Positions 47,160 through 55,942 of a stretch of 64,000 nucleotides of DNA are shown here, piece by piece. Position 1 is the first letter of the stretch. Every line of letters starts with the position of its first letter. This DNA comes from Duganella callida (GTDB taxonomy: Bacteria; Pseudomonadota; Gammaproteobacteria; Burkholderiales; Burkholderiaceae_D), in the NCBI RefSeq assembly GCF_004614165.1, contig NZ_SPVG01000090.1, forward strand, positions 1 through 64,000. The letters run 5' to 3'. The notes beneath the pieces were generated by a model, which saw only the letters and a list, made by a program, of their open reading frames with translations, had not been told where the DNA came from and made no database searches. The position numbers were made by a program, and so were the translations under genes.

Positions 47160-48727
47160 ACCACCAGGTCGCCGTTGACGACGCGTGGGATTTTCTGCGG
47201 ATTGTTGTCAGCCAGGGCTTCCGGCAGCAGGTAGGCCGGCACGTCCTGATACGACACCGGACGCAGGAAGCGGTCGATGGCCGAGGCGCCCACCGAAGTC
47301 GAACGGCTGTCCGAGGTCGATGGGAACGGACCGCCGTGCACCATGGCGTGCGAGACTTCCACGCCGGTGCCGAAGCCGTTGAACAGGATACGGCCAACCT
47401 TGCGCTCCAGGACAGGCAGCAGCTTGGTGGCCAGCGCCTTGTCGTCGGCGGTGGCGTGCACGGCGCCGGTCAGCTGGCCTTCGATGTGTTCGGCCACAGC
47501 CAGCATTTCCGCTTCATCTTCGCAGACCACCAGCAGCGAGGTCGGGCCAAAGATTTCGCCTTCCAGCGCCGGGTCGTTCAGGAAGCGCTTGGCGTCGACC
47601 TGGTACAGGAATGCCTGCGCGGCGCATGGCATGTCGGTGGTCTGGCCGACCGCAACCTGCTGTACGCCTTCCACGCCGGCCAGGCTGCTCACGCCCTTGA
47701 CGTAGGCTTTGTGGATGCCCGGGGTCAGCATGGTGGCCGCGCCCTTGGCGCCGATGGTGCCGGCGGTGGCGTCGACAAAGGCTTGCAGCTTGTCCGACTT
47801 CAGGCCGATCAGCAGGCCGGGATTGGTGCAGAACTGGCCGGCGCCCAGGGTCAGCGAATCGGCGAACGCTTGCGGCAGTTTCGGATTGTCCAGCGCGCCC
47901 GGCAGCAGGAACACCGGATTGATCGAGCTCATTTCCGCGTACACGGGGATAGGCTCCTTACGGGCGGCCGCGGTTTGCATCAGCGAGATGCCGCCGGCGC
48001 GCGAACCGGTGAAGCCCACCGCCTTGATGGCCGGGTGCGAGACCAGGTTCTGGCCGATGGTCTGGCCCGAGCCGATCAGCATCGAGAACACGCCTTCCGG
48101 CATATTGCACTCGGCGGCGGCCTTGGCCACGGCCTTGCCGACCAGTTCCGAGGTGCCCAGGTGGGCCGAGTGGGCCTTCACGATGACCGGGCAGCCGGCC
48201 GCCAGTGCCGAGGCGGTATCGCCGCCGGCCACCGAGAACGCCAGCGGGAAGTTGGAGGCGCCGAACACGGCCACCGGACCCAGACCGATCTTGCGCAGGC
48301 GCAGGTCAGGACGCGGTGCCGGCACGCGGTCCGGCAGCGCGCTGTCCAGGGTCGCGGTCTGGAAACGGCCGTCGCGCACGACTTTCGCGAACAGGCGCAG
48401 CTGGTTGCAAGTACGGCCGCGTTCGCCTTCGAGGCGCGCTTGCGGCAGGCCGGTTTCCTGCATGGCGCGCTCGATCAGGGTCGAACCCAGATCCATGATA
48501 CGGTCAGCGATGGTTTCCAGGAATTTGGCGCGCACTTCCAGGCTGGTTTCGCGGTACACGTCGAAGGCCGCGTTGGCCAGCTCGGCCGCGCGTTGCAGGT
48601 CGGCAGCGCCGGCCAGGCCGAACGCCGGTTCGATTTCCACGTTGCGCGATGGGTCGATGGCCTTGACGCTGCCCTCCTTGCCCACCACCGCATTGCGGCC
48701 AATAATCATTTCGCCCACTACTTGCAT
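47147..48727 (-). CDS. 2,5-dioxovalerate (2-oxoglutarate semialdehyde) dehydrogenase
   Basis: 526-residue NAD(P)-dependent aldehyde dehydrogenase for the last step of the galactarate route, giving 2-oxoglutarate. The catalytic Cys lies in GAGQFCTNPG and the general-base Glu in VYAEMSSINPVF. This Glu region replaces the common ELGGK and is typical of the oxoglutarate-semialdehyde branch. GFTGSRAGG binds the cofactor. AAGGAG precedes the ATG. Next to kdgD, the assignment is well supported. Confidence 0.92.
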   Translation of the reverse strand: MQVVGEMIIGRNAVVGKEGSVKAIDPSRNVEIEPAFGLAGAADLQRAAELANAAFDVYRETSLEVRAKFLETIADRIMDLGSTLIERAMQETGLPQARLEGERGRTCNQLRLFAKVVRDGRFQTATLDSALPDRVPAPRPDLRLRKIGLGPVAVFGASNFPLAFSVAGGDTASALAAGCPVIVKAHSAHLGTSELVGKAVAKAAAECNMPEGVFSMLIGSGQTIGQNLVSHPAIKAVGFTGSRAGGISLMQTAAARKEPIPVYAEMSSINPVFLLPGALDNPKLPQAFADSLTLGAGQFCTNPGLLIGLKSDKLQAFVDATAGTIGAKGAATMLTPGIHKAYVKGVSSLAGVEGVQQVAVGQTTDMPCAAQAFLYQVDAKRFLNDPALEGEIFGPTSLLVVCEDEAEMLAVAEHIEGQLTGAVHATADDKALATKLLPVLERKVGRILFNGFGTGVEVSHAMVHGGPFPSTSDSRSTSVGASAIDRFLRPVSYQDVPAYLLPEALADNNPQKIPRVVNGDLVVWNA

Positions 48728-48747
48728 GTTGACTCCTTAATGTGTGA

Positions 48748-48771
48748 AAAGCGCGGTCGTAGCCGCGCTTT
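48748..48771 (-). terminator. Hairpin between kdgD and the aldehyde dehydrogenase gene
   Basis: Nine-bp stem AAAGCGCGG/CCGCGCTTT with loop CTACGA on the minus strand, followed by TTTTC. It lies 28 bp past the kdgD stop and 20 bp before the next start. It may be an attenuating terminator or an mRNA stability element inside the operon. Confidence 0.6.
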
Positions 48772-48799
48772 GATTTGTATTACCCGATAGCTTAGCCGA

Positions 48800-49711
48800 T
48801 TACTGCGCGCCTTGCTTGAGCATCAGCTTGTGCAGCATGTCCATTTCTTCGGCGCTCAGGTCGGTCAGCGGTGCGCGCACCGGACCGGCATCGTGGCCCG
48901 CCAGCTTGGCGCCGGCCTTGACGATCGACACGGCGTAGCCGGCCTTGCGGTTGCGGATCTCCAGGTAAGGCAGGAAGAATTCGTCGATCATGCGGTTCTG
49001 TTCGGCGTGGTTGTCCGACGCGACGGCGTGGTAGAAGTCCATCGCCAGTTTCGGCATGAAGTTGAACACGGCCGACGAGTACACCGGGGTGCCCAGCGCC
49101 TTGTACGCGGCAGCGTAGACTTCCGCGGTCGGCAGGCCGCCCAGGTAGCTGAAGCGGTCGCCCAGCTTGCGCCAGATCGAGACCATCAGTTCGATGTCGC
49201 CGATGCCGTCCTTGAAGCCGATCAGGTTCGGGCAACGGTCGGCCAGGATCGCCAGCGAGGTCGGGCTCAGGCGGCAGTTGGCGCGGTTGTACACCACCAC
49301 GCCCAGGTTGGTGGCCTTGCAGACTTCCGCCACGTGTTCGATCAGGCCATCCTGCGACGCTTCGGTCAGGTAGTGCGGCAGCAGCAGCAGGCCTTGCGCG
49401 CCAGCTTTTTCAGCTTCCCTGGCGTAGGCGGCGGCAACGCGGGTCGGACCGCCGACGCCGGCCAGGATCGGCACCTGGCCGCGGCAGGTATCCACTGCGG
49501 TCTTGATGATTTCAGGGTATTCCTGCGGGGTCAGCGAGAAGAACTCGCCGGTGCCGCCGGCAGCGAACAGGGCGCTGGCGCCGTACGGGGCCAGCCATTC
49601 CAGACGTTCGATATAGGTCGACTTGCGGAAATTGCCTTCGGCGTCGAAGTCAGTGACCGGGAACGACAGCAGGCCGGAGGAAAGGATTTTTTTCAGGTCA
49701 TTCGGTTGCAT
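48800..49711 (-). CDS. kdgD: 5-dehydro-4-deoxyglucarate dehydratase
   Basis: 303-residue DapA-like aldolase-fold enzyme that dehydrates and decarboxylates 5-dehydro-4-deoxyglucarate to 2,5-dioxovalerate. The Schiff-base lysine is K167 (GFKDGIGD) and the active-site tyrosine is Y141 (VVYNRANC); GGTGEFFSL matches the substrate-carboxylate loop. I chose ATG 49711, which has GGAGA upstream, over an in-frame TTG at 49723. It is the first gene of the five-step catabolic operon. Confidence 0.95.
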   Translation of the reverse strand: MQPNDLKKILSSGLLSFPVTDFDAEGNFRKSTYIERLEWLAPYGASALFAAGGTGEFFSLTPQEYPEIIKTAVDTCRGQVPILAGVGGPTRVAAAYAREAEKAGAQGLLLLPHYLTEASQDGLIEHVAEVCKATNLGVVVYNRANCRLSPTSLAILADRCPNLIGFKDGIGDIELMVSIWRKLGDRFSYLGGLPTAEVYAAAYKALGTPVYSSAVFNFMPKLAMDFYHAVASDNHAEQNRMIDEFFLPYLEIRNRKAGYAVSIVKAGAKLAGHDAGPVRAPLTDLSAEEMDMLHKLMLKQGAQ

Positions 49712-49775
49712 TACAGTCTCCAATATCGACGTCTGGTTTGGTTGAAAGGTGGGGTGACGCCCTTGTTTGCATCAC

Positions 49776-49795
49776 GTTGTATGACATCGTACAAC
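49776..49795. promoter_or_regulatory. Operator palindrome in front of kdgD
   Basis: GTTGTATGACATCGTACAAC, a 20-bp dyad with 8 of 10 positions symmetric. It lies between the second FadR-type regulator and kdgD. The left half GTTGTATGAC recurs exactly at 50606 upstream of the regulator itself, which supports it as that regulator's site. Confidence 0.7.
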
Positions 49796-49846
49796 TAGAT
49801 GCGGACGGAAGCAAGCGATTTAGTGCATCGCCGCTTCCGACGTTGT

Positions 49847-50593
49847 TTATGCGGCAGCCTCTTCCTGCGCGCGGCGCAGGCGCTCGCGGCTGTTGCTGAG
49901 GTGGGTACGCATCGCGGCGCGGGCGGCCTCGGCATCCTTGCGCAGGATGGCGTGGTAAATGTCGTCGTGCTCGCGGTTGACGCGCTCCTGGTAGGCGACC
50001 GGATCATCGTGCGCCAGCTTGGCCGTGTCGACGCGCGCGCGCGGGATGATGGTGTTGCCCAGGTCGCTCAGGATATCGACAAAATACCGGTTGCCGGTCG
50101 ATTGCGCGATCAGCAGGTGGAACGCCTTGTCCGACTCGACGGCGACGGCGCGGTCGGTGGCGGTCTGGATGCGCTGCAGCGCGGCGCCCATCTGCTGCGC
50201 CTGCTCATCGCTGCGGCGCGACGCGGCCAGCCAGGCCGCCTCCGTCTCCAGGCTGATGCGCAGCTCGAGGATGGACAGCACGTCGCCGATGGTGCGGATG
50301 GTGTCGGACGAGAAAATATTCGCCGGCTGCGGCTCCAGCACGAAGGTGCCGATGCCATGGCGGGTCTGCACCAGCCCGGCGGCCTGCAAATGCGAAATCG
50401 CCTCGCGCACCACGGTGCGGCTGACCCCGTGCATCTCCATGATCACCGACTCGGTCGGCAGTTTCTCACCGGGTTTCAGCGTGCCGGCCTGGATGCTGCT
50501 GGTGAAGCTTTCCACCACGCCCTGGGCGAGGTTGCGGTGCTTCTTCTTGGGCGGCGCGACTGCGGCGGAAACTGGTGTTGCGAGCTGATTCAT
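49847..50593 (-). CDS. FadR/GntR-family regulator of the kdgD operon (FCD domain)
   Basis: 248 residues: GntR winged helix (LPTESVIMEMHGVSRTVVREAI, about residues 45-66) and an FCD domain (LELRISLETEAAWLA, DKAFHLLIAQSTGN, HDDIYHAIL). It is encoded directly upstream of kdgD on the same strand but separated by 135 bp with a strong dyad. It differs clearly from the regulator at 33891 and has a different operator, so the two pathway halves are under separate control. Confidence 0.9.
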   Translation of the reverse strand: MNQLATPVSAAVAPPKKKHRNLAQGVVESFTSSIQAGTLKPGEKLPTESVIMEMHGVSRTVVREAISHLQAAGLVQTRHGIGTFVLEPQPANIFSSDTIRTIGDVLSILELRISLETEAAWLAASRRSDEQAQQMGAALQRIQTATDRAVAVESDKAFHLLIAQSTGNRYFVDILSDLGNTIIPRARVDTAKLAHDDPVAYQERVNREHDDIYHAILRKDAEAARAAMRTHLSNSRERLRRAQEEAAA

Positions 50594-50605
50594 GGCTGTT
50601 CTGCT

Positions 50606-50622
50606 GTTGTATGACGACTATA
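50606..50622 (-). promoter_or_regulatory. -10 element and operator half-site of the second FadR-type gene
   Basis: On the minus strand TATAGT (50617-50622) is followed at once by GTCATACAAC (50606-50615), the exact half-site of the kdgD operator. This position near the start point predicts autoregulation. No good -35 is visible. Confidence 0.5.
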
Positions 50623-50723
50623 GGATACACGCAAAGGTGTACGCGATGCGCATATTGCCAGATTTTGGCCACGGATTACATCTTCAACATCATTTTCGCC
50701 ACACAATTAGTAGCAATGACTAG

Positions 50724-51539
50724 TCAGACCAGCAAGGCCGCGCTCATCGAAGCGGCATCCTCGGCCGATTCCAGCAGGATCTGCTCCAGCAGCGCATTGT
50801 CGTCGATGAAGTGCTTGAGGCTGGGACTGTCCTCGCCGGCCAGCGGCGAGCGCACCGGCGCCAGCGCCTTGGCGATCAGCAGCGTGTCGCGCAGGCCCAG
50901 CGGCGGCGGCGTCAGCGTGGCGCCGCGCAGCGAGACGATGGCCTGGCTGACCGGCTCGGGAATGTTGAGCTTCCTCATCATTTCGCGCGAGATGATTTCC
51001 TGCGCCGCGCCCATCCACCCGGCCGGATCGTCGAGCAGGCCCGGGATGTCGTCGGCCTGCGACAGCAGATAGAAACCGCCGGCCTCGTGCACGATGCCGG
51101 CGAACAACGCGGTATCCGGGTCGGTGGAGGTCAGCTTGCGGCCGATCACATGGGCCAGGGCCGCCACGTGCGCGGTGTGACGCCACAGCTGCTCGGCCTG
51201 GGCACGCAGCCGAGGGCATTCGATGCGGGCGCCGAACTGGCGCACCACCATCGCCGCCGCCATCGTGTACAGATTGCGGAAGCCAACCCGCTGCACCGCC
51301 GCGCGCACGCTGGTGACCGGCGTGCCGCTGCGGTTGAACACGGCCGCATTGGCCAGCGCCACCGTGCGGGCGGCCAGCACCGGCTCGCCCAGCACCTTGC
51401 GGATCACGTCTTCCATCTCGCAATCGGGGTCGGCCAGCGCCAGTTGCAGACGCAGCGCCGCATTGACGCTGGTGGGAAAGACCAGCTCGCCACGCGCGGC
51501 CTGGGTCACGATCTGCGAGAAGTCTTTGAGTTTTTCCAT
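50724..51539 (-). CDS. HDOD-domain protein
   Basis: 271 residues, almost all one HDOD domain (from about residue 15: ELVFPTSVNAALRLQLALADPDCEMEDVIRKVLGEP in parts). HDOD proteins are HD-fold relatives, usually without metal catalysis, that act in signalling. No GGDEF, EAL or receiver domain is attached. The role is unknown. It is transcribed alone, next to an MFS exporter on the same strand. Confidence 0.85.
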   Translation of the reverse strand: MEKLKDFSQIVTQAARGELVFPTSVNAALRLQLALADPDCEMEDVIRKVLGEPVLAARTVALANAAVFNRSGTPVTSVRAAVQRVGFRNLYTMAAAMVVRQFGARIECPRLRAQAEQLWRHTAHVAALAHVIGRKLTSTDPDTALFAGIVHEAGGFYLLSQADDIPGLLDDPAGWMGAAQEIISREMMRKLNIPEPVSQAIVSLRGATLTPPPLGLRDTLLIAKALAPVRSPLAGEDSPSLKHFIDDNALLEQILLESAEDAASMSAALLV

Positions 51540-51554
51540 GGCAAGATTATAGCC

Positions 51555-52973
51555 TTAACCGCCGGCCCCCCTTGCAACCCGCTCGCCAGCCTGTGGCGCC
51601 AGCTTCCATGCATCGAGCAAACCGAGCAGGCTGACCAGCGCCACCACCAGGAATGCCAGGCGATAGGAAATCGCCGGCAGGTCGCCGATGCCGAGCTGCC
51701 GCGCCGCCCAATGCCCGAGTCGCACGCCGGTGGCGCCGAGCGCGATGCCCAGCCCCAGCGCCACCTGGAACGCCGTGCTGAACAAGGTGTTGGCCGCCGC
51801 TATGCGCGGCTGCGGCACGTCGGCAAAGGCGATGGTGTTGAGCGCGCTGAACTGCATCGAGCGCGTCAGGCCGCCAACGAACAGCACGGCGGCGATCAGC
51901 CATACCGGCGTGGCCGGCGTCAGCAAGGCGCAGGCGGCCAGCGACAGCACATTGGCCACGCCGTTCGCCAGGATCACCGGCTTGAAACCGAAACGGCGCA
52001 GGATGGGCGTGGTGGCCGGCTTCATCATCAGGTTGCCGGCAAACACCGCGATCACCAGCATGCCCGAATGGAAAGCGTTGAGTCCGAAACCCAGCTGGAA
52101 CATCAGCGGCAGCAGGAAAGGCACGGCGCCGATGGCCATGCGGAACAGCGAGCCGCCGATGATGGTGATCGAAAACGTCGGTATCGCGAACGAGGACAGG
52201 TCGATCAGCGGATGCGCGGCGCGGCGCAGATGCCAGCCCAGCGCCGCCAGCAAGACCACACCGAGGCCCATGCACACGGCGGCCTCGGTCCAGTCCGGAT
52301 TTTGTCCGCCGACGATTTCCGCGCCCCAGGTCAGCAGCAGCAAGGCGCTGCCGCTGAGCAGAAAGCCGGGCCAGTCGAACGGCCGTTTTTCCGCCGCGCG
52401 CTTGTCCGGAATCAGCCACCACGCCAGCGCCAGCGCGACCAGGCCCAGCGGCAGATTCAGGAAGAAGATCCAGCGCCATGACGCGTAACTGGTGATGAAG
52501 CCGCCGACCGGCGGTCCCAGCACCGGCGCCACCAGCGCCGGCCAGGTCAGCGTGGCGATCACATTGATCAGCCTTTCCTTGGGCGTGTTGTTCAGCACCA
52601 CCAGCCGTCCCACCGGCACCATCATCGCCCCGCCCGCGCCCTGCAGCACGCGCAACCAGACGAATTCGGCCAGGCTGTCGGCCAGCCCGCACAGCACCGA
52701 CGCCAGCGTGAAAATCGCCAGCGCCGCGGCGAACACGCGCCGCGCGCCGAAGCGCTGCGCCACCCAGCCGCTGCTCGGAATCAACACGCCCAGCGTCAGC
52801 AGATAGGCGCTGACGCCGATATTGAGCGCCAGCGGCGCCACGCCAAACGAATGGGCGATATCGGGCACGGCGGTGGTGATCACCGTGCCGTCCAGATTCT
52901 CCATGAAGAAAGCACCTGCCACCAGCAAGGCGATCCACCTGCTGTCGACCGGCGATTGCGTATCGCCCCGCAT
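51555..52973 (-). CDS. MFS multidrug exporter, DHA2 (EmrB/QacA-like) type
   Basis: 472 residues from ATG 52973 (GAGGCGG upstream); an ATG at 52991 would add six. Motif A-like GWVAQRFGARRVF and motif C-like ALVAPVLGPPVGGF (the proton-antiporter signature) are present, with about fourteen hydrophobic segments. No membrane-fusion partner is adjacent. The substrate is unknown. Confidence 0.88.
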   Translation of the reverse strand: MRGDTQSPVDSRWIALLVAGAFFMENLDGTVITTAVPDIAHSFGVAPLALNIGVSAYLLTLGVLIPSSGWVAQRFGARRVFAAALAIFTLASVLCGLADSLAEFVWLRVLQGAGGAMMVPVGRLVVLNNTPKERLINVIATLTWPALVAPVLGPPVGGFITSYASWRWIFFLNLPLGLVALALAWWLIPDKRAAEKRPFDWPGFLLSGSALLLLTWGAEIVGGQNPDWTEAAVCMGLGVVLLAALGWHLRRAAHPLIDLSSFAIPTFSITIIGGSLFRMAIGAVPFLLPLMFQLGFGLNAFHSGMLVIAVFAGNLMMKPATTPILRRFGFKPVILANGVANVLSLAACALLTPATPVWLIAAVLFVGGLTRSMQFSALNTIAFADVPQPRIAAANTLFSTAFQVALGLGIALGATGVRLGHWAARQLGIGDLPAISYRLAFLVVALVSLLGLLDAWKLAPQAGERVARGAGG

Positions 52974-53148
52974 AAGCCGCCTCTGCCGCATAAGTTCAGC
53001 CTGACATTCTAGCCGCAACTTGCAAAACAATATTTAACATCCTGATTTTAAAATGTATTTTTCTTGCCACGCGAATTTGAACACACGTGCTTTTTTAAAA
53101 TGATTGCTATAGAGTCCAATGACAAACACAACAATCTGGGAGACCTAC

Positions 53149-54468
53149 ATGAAAAGAAATGCTGCATCCGCGGCGTGCCTGGTCACGCTCGTCCTGAGCG
53201 CCGTCCCGGCGCTGGCGCAAACCTCCGTCACCATCTATGGCACGCTCGATGTCGGGCTGGACCGTGTCGACAAAGGTCAGGGCAACGTGCAGGGCACCGT
53301 GTTCGGCGTCAGCGGCGCCACGCCGGTGCCCAACAACATCGCCGCGCCGGCCAGCGTGACCGCGCGCGTCAGCCCGTCGCACACGCGGCAGAGCAACATC
53401 GGCTTCAAGGGAGTGGAAGACCTGGGTGGTGGCTATCGCGGCCTGTTCGTGCTGGAAAGCGGCATCACCATCGACAACGGCGGGCTCGCCAACGACAGCC
53501 GCCTGTTCGGACGCCAGGCCTACGTCGGCCTGACCACGCCGGGCGGCGAAGTCAAGATCGGCCGCCAGGCCAGCCCCATGCTGATCGGCTACTACCTGGT
53601 CACGCCGGAAGCGCTGGGCAGCACCGACTTCTTTGGGGCCGGGCTGGTGGTCAACACGCTGCAGACCTGGCAGGACAACCAGGTCAGCTACGCCATCAAG
53701 CAGGGGCCATGGCTGGGCATCCTCTCCTATTCCACCAACTCCGGCGTCGGCCCCGGCATCAGCGCCGCGCGCTCGGTGGCTACCAGCTCGACACCGGTGG
53801 CGACCAATGCGACCGGGCAGATCCTTGGCGGCCTGAGCGCCGGCGCCGAAACCGCCAGCGGCCGCGGCAAAACCGCAGGCGCCCTGTTCGCCTATCGCAG
53901 CGACGATCTGACCGCGCTGGCGGCCTACCATCGCAACAACTTCGACAACGTGCCCATCGGCGTCGTCTCGGGCACCACGCTGGTGCCGCTGTTCTATGGC
54001 GAGCGCTTCACCTCGTACGTCGGCGCGGTCAAATACACCATCCCGAATCTGGGCACCACCGTGGCGCTGGCCGGGCACAACGCCAAGTTCAATCTGCGCG
54101 GCAACACCGATCCTGAAGTGCGCACCTGGACCGCCACCATCAAGCATCCGGTCGGCCTGTTCGACGTGAGCGCCATCTTCCTCGACACGCGCTTCACCAA
54201 CTACACGCGCGGCACCGACCGTGGCGTGATGCTGGGGCTGGACTACAACTTCTCCAAGCGTACGGCGCTGTACTCGCGCTGGGGCGGCATCAAGGACAAG
54301 CGCGGCAACACCGTGGTCAGCAGCGCCACGCCACTGCCGCTGGCGGGCGGTCCCGGCTCCATTCTGATCCCGCTGGGCACCCAGGAAGTACCGCTGTTCT
54401 CCGGCGCCGGCCAGAACATCGACGCCCGCACCACCATGCTCAGCCTCGGCATCCGCCACGCGTTCTAA
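53149..54468 (+). CDS. Outer membrane porin, Burkholderiales type
   Basis: 439 residues, longer than the porin at 13051. A signal peptide (MKRNAASAACLVTLVLSAVPALAQ) precedes TSVTIYGTLDVGLD, the GFKGVEDLGGG turn, and a final strand ending LGIRHAF. GGGAG lies before the ATG at 53149, so I reject the longer frame from 53119. Extra Ala/Thr/Ser-rich loop segments (about residues 205-245) account for the length. It ends 2 bp before hairpin repeat C. Confidence 0.92.
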   Translation: MKRNAASAACLVTLVLSAVPALAQTSVTIYGTLDVGLDRVDKGQGNVQGTVFGVSGATPVPNNIAAPASVTARVSPSHTRQSNIGFKGVEDLGGGYRGLFVLESGITIDNGGLANDSRLFGRQAYVGLTTPGGEVKIGRQASPMLIGYYLVTPEALGSTDFFGAGLVVNTLQTWQDNQVSYAIKQGPWLGILSYSTNSGVGPGISAARSVATSSTPVATNATGQILGGLSAGAETASGRGKTAGALFAYRSDDLTALAAYHRNNFDNVPIGVVSGTTLVPLFYGERFTSYVGAVKYTIPNLGTTVALAGHNAKFNLRGNTDPEVRTWTATIKHPVGLFDVSAIFLDTRFTNYTRGTDRGVMLGLDYNFSKRTALYSRWGGIKDKRGNTVVSSATPLPLAGGPGSILIPLGTQEVPLFSGAGQNIDARTTMLSLGIRHAF

Positions 54469-54470
54469 AC

Positions 54471-54560
54471 TCCGGGGTCAGGTCTTCCATTGCGTCACGG
54501 TCTCGGCTGTAGCATGCGCTACAGCCGAGACCGTGACGCAATGGAAGACCTGACCCCGGA
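54471..54560. repeat. Hairpin repeat C: perfect 43-bp inverted repeat
   Basis: Arms 54471-54513 and 54518-54560 are exact reverse complements over 43 bp, with the loop ATGC. The outer end is TCCGGGGTCAG, as in repeats A and D, but the inner arm (GTCTTCCATTGCGTCACGG...) is different. It begins 2 bp after the porin stop codon and lies between convergent genes. A run of A follows on the plus strand, so it is not a standard U-tract terminator for either direction. Confidence 0.9.
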
Positions 54561-54621
54561 AAAAAAACGGAGTACTGCCGGTACAGTACTCCGCCAAAGC
54601 TACAACAGAGGTAAAGCGTGA

Positions 54622-55203
54622 TTACAGATGCGCGGCGATTTGCGGCAGCAGGTCGTCGAAGGTGCGGCCGTTGCCGTTTTCGCCGATCGCGTGCATCTTC
54701 CATTCGCCGTTGTGGCGGTAGACCTTGGCCATGATCTGCGCGGAGTGCGGCCCCTGCACCGACAGGTTGAAACGCGCCACTTCCCGGTTGCTGGTCGCGT
54801 CCACCAGGCGGCAGTAGGCGTTTTCCACCTGCGCGAAGGTCTGGCCGGTGAAGCTGTTCACCGTGAACACCAGGCTCTTGATGTGGGACGGCACCGCGTT
54901 CAGGTCGACGTTGATCTGCTCATCGTCGCCATCGCCGGCGCCGGTGCGGTTGTCGCCGGTGTGGACGATGCTGCCGTCCTTGCTGCGCAGCTGGCGAAAG
55001 AAGATCACGTCCACCGGACGCTGGCCTTCATCGAACAGGATGCACGAGGCATCCAGGTCCACCGCCTCGGTCTTGGAACCGAAACCGAGGAAGCCCTTGG
55101 TCTTGATGGCGTCCCAGCCCAGGCCCATGGTGACGCGACCCAGCGCGCCGCCGGCTTCCTTTTCCAGAGAGATTTTCTGGCCCTTGCTCAAATTGACTGT
55201 CAT
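54622..55203 (-). CDS. TerD-family stress protein
   Basis: 193 residues from ATG 55203 with AAGGAG upstream. It carries the TerD core: an N-terminal NLSKGQKISLEK, GLGWD, DLDASCILFD and the calcium-binding loop [13 protein letters not shown]. The family is linked to tellurite, phage and chemical-stress responses, mostly at the membrane. It is the downstream gene of a TerD-AIM24-TerD set. Confidence 0.92.
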   Translation of the reverse strand: MTVNLSKGQKISLEKEAGGALGRVTMGLGWDAIKTKGFLGFGSKTEAVDLDASCILFDEGQRPVDVIFFRQLRSKDGSIVHTGDNRTGAGDGDDEQINVDLNAVPSHIKSLVFTVNSFTGQTFAQVENAYCRLVDATSNREVARFNLSVQGPHSAQIMAKVYRHNGEWKMHAIGENGNGRTFDDLLPQIAAHL

Positions 55204-55220
55204 GTCGTACTCCTTGTCTG

Positions 55221-55919
55221 TTACTGTGCGGACTGGCGCAGCAGCCATGCCTGGAACGAGGCGCTGTTGCGCGAGCAGATCAACACCTTGCCCTTGCCCG
55301 AGAAGCGCAGCACCATGCCTTCGCCGCTGGTCTGGCTGTTCACCAGGTTGCTGAGGAAGCCGCTGTTGCCGCCGGTGGTGACCGAGATTTCGTAGCGCAG
55401 CGCGCTGTCCCAGGCCACCACGTGCGAGTTGTCGATGATGATGTCGCGCCCCGGCTCCACGTCCAGCATGGAGATCGAACCGAAGCCCGACACCACCACC
55501 TGGCCGACGCCGCTGGTCTCGGTGATGAAGAAACCGCCGCTGCCGGCAAACAGCGCGTTGCCCAGGCTCTGCGTGCGCACCTTCAGTTCCACCGACGAGG
55601 TGGCGGCGACGAAGGCGCCATCACTCAGCATGTACTGCTGCTGGCCGACGTCCAGCACCTGGATGGCGCCCGGCAGCGTCGGCGCCAGCAGGCAATCGCC
55701 GTCGCCGCGCACCGCCTCGATGTGCTGCTGGAAGAAGGACTCGCCGTTGGCGAAGCGGCGCATGATGGCCGCGCCGATGCCGCCGGTGATCCTGCCCTTC
55801 AGATCGAGCGCCGCTTCCATCATCACCATCGCGTCCGATTCGCAGTAGATTTTTTCACCCTGCCGCATCGAGACATGCAGGAAGGGATCGACGTCACCGG
55901 TGATCGAAAATACAGGCAT
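55221..55919 (-). CDS. AIM24/TIGR00266-family protein
   Basis: 232-residue all-beta protein of the AIM24 family (FLHVSMRQGEKIYCESDAMVMM; GSGGFFITETSGVGQVVVSGFG split in strands). Members often sit beside TerD genes. The biochemical function is not established. Spacing to both TerD genes is 17-23 bp, so the three form an operon. Confidence 0.88.
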   Translation of the reverse strand: MPVFSITGDVDPFLHVSMRQGEKIYCESDAMVMMEAALDLKGRITGGIGAAIMRRFANGESFFQQHIEAVRGDGDCLLAPTLPGAIQVLDVGQQQYMLSDGAFVAATSSVELKVRTQSLGNALFAGSGGFFITETSGVGQVVVSGFGSISMLDVEPGRDIIIDNSHVVAWDSALRYEISVTTGGNSGFLSNLVNSQTSGEGMVLRFSGKGKVLICSRNSASFQAWLLRQSAQ

Positions 55920-55942
55920 GATACGAGTCCTTTCCCGTTGAA

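Noticed and set aside
54471-54568. Repeat C plus the A-run as an intrinsic terminator
   Set aside because: The A-run follows the hairpin on the plus strand, so neither direction gives hairpin then T-tract.
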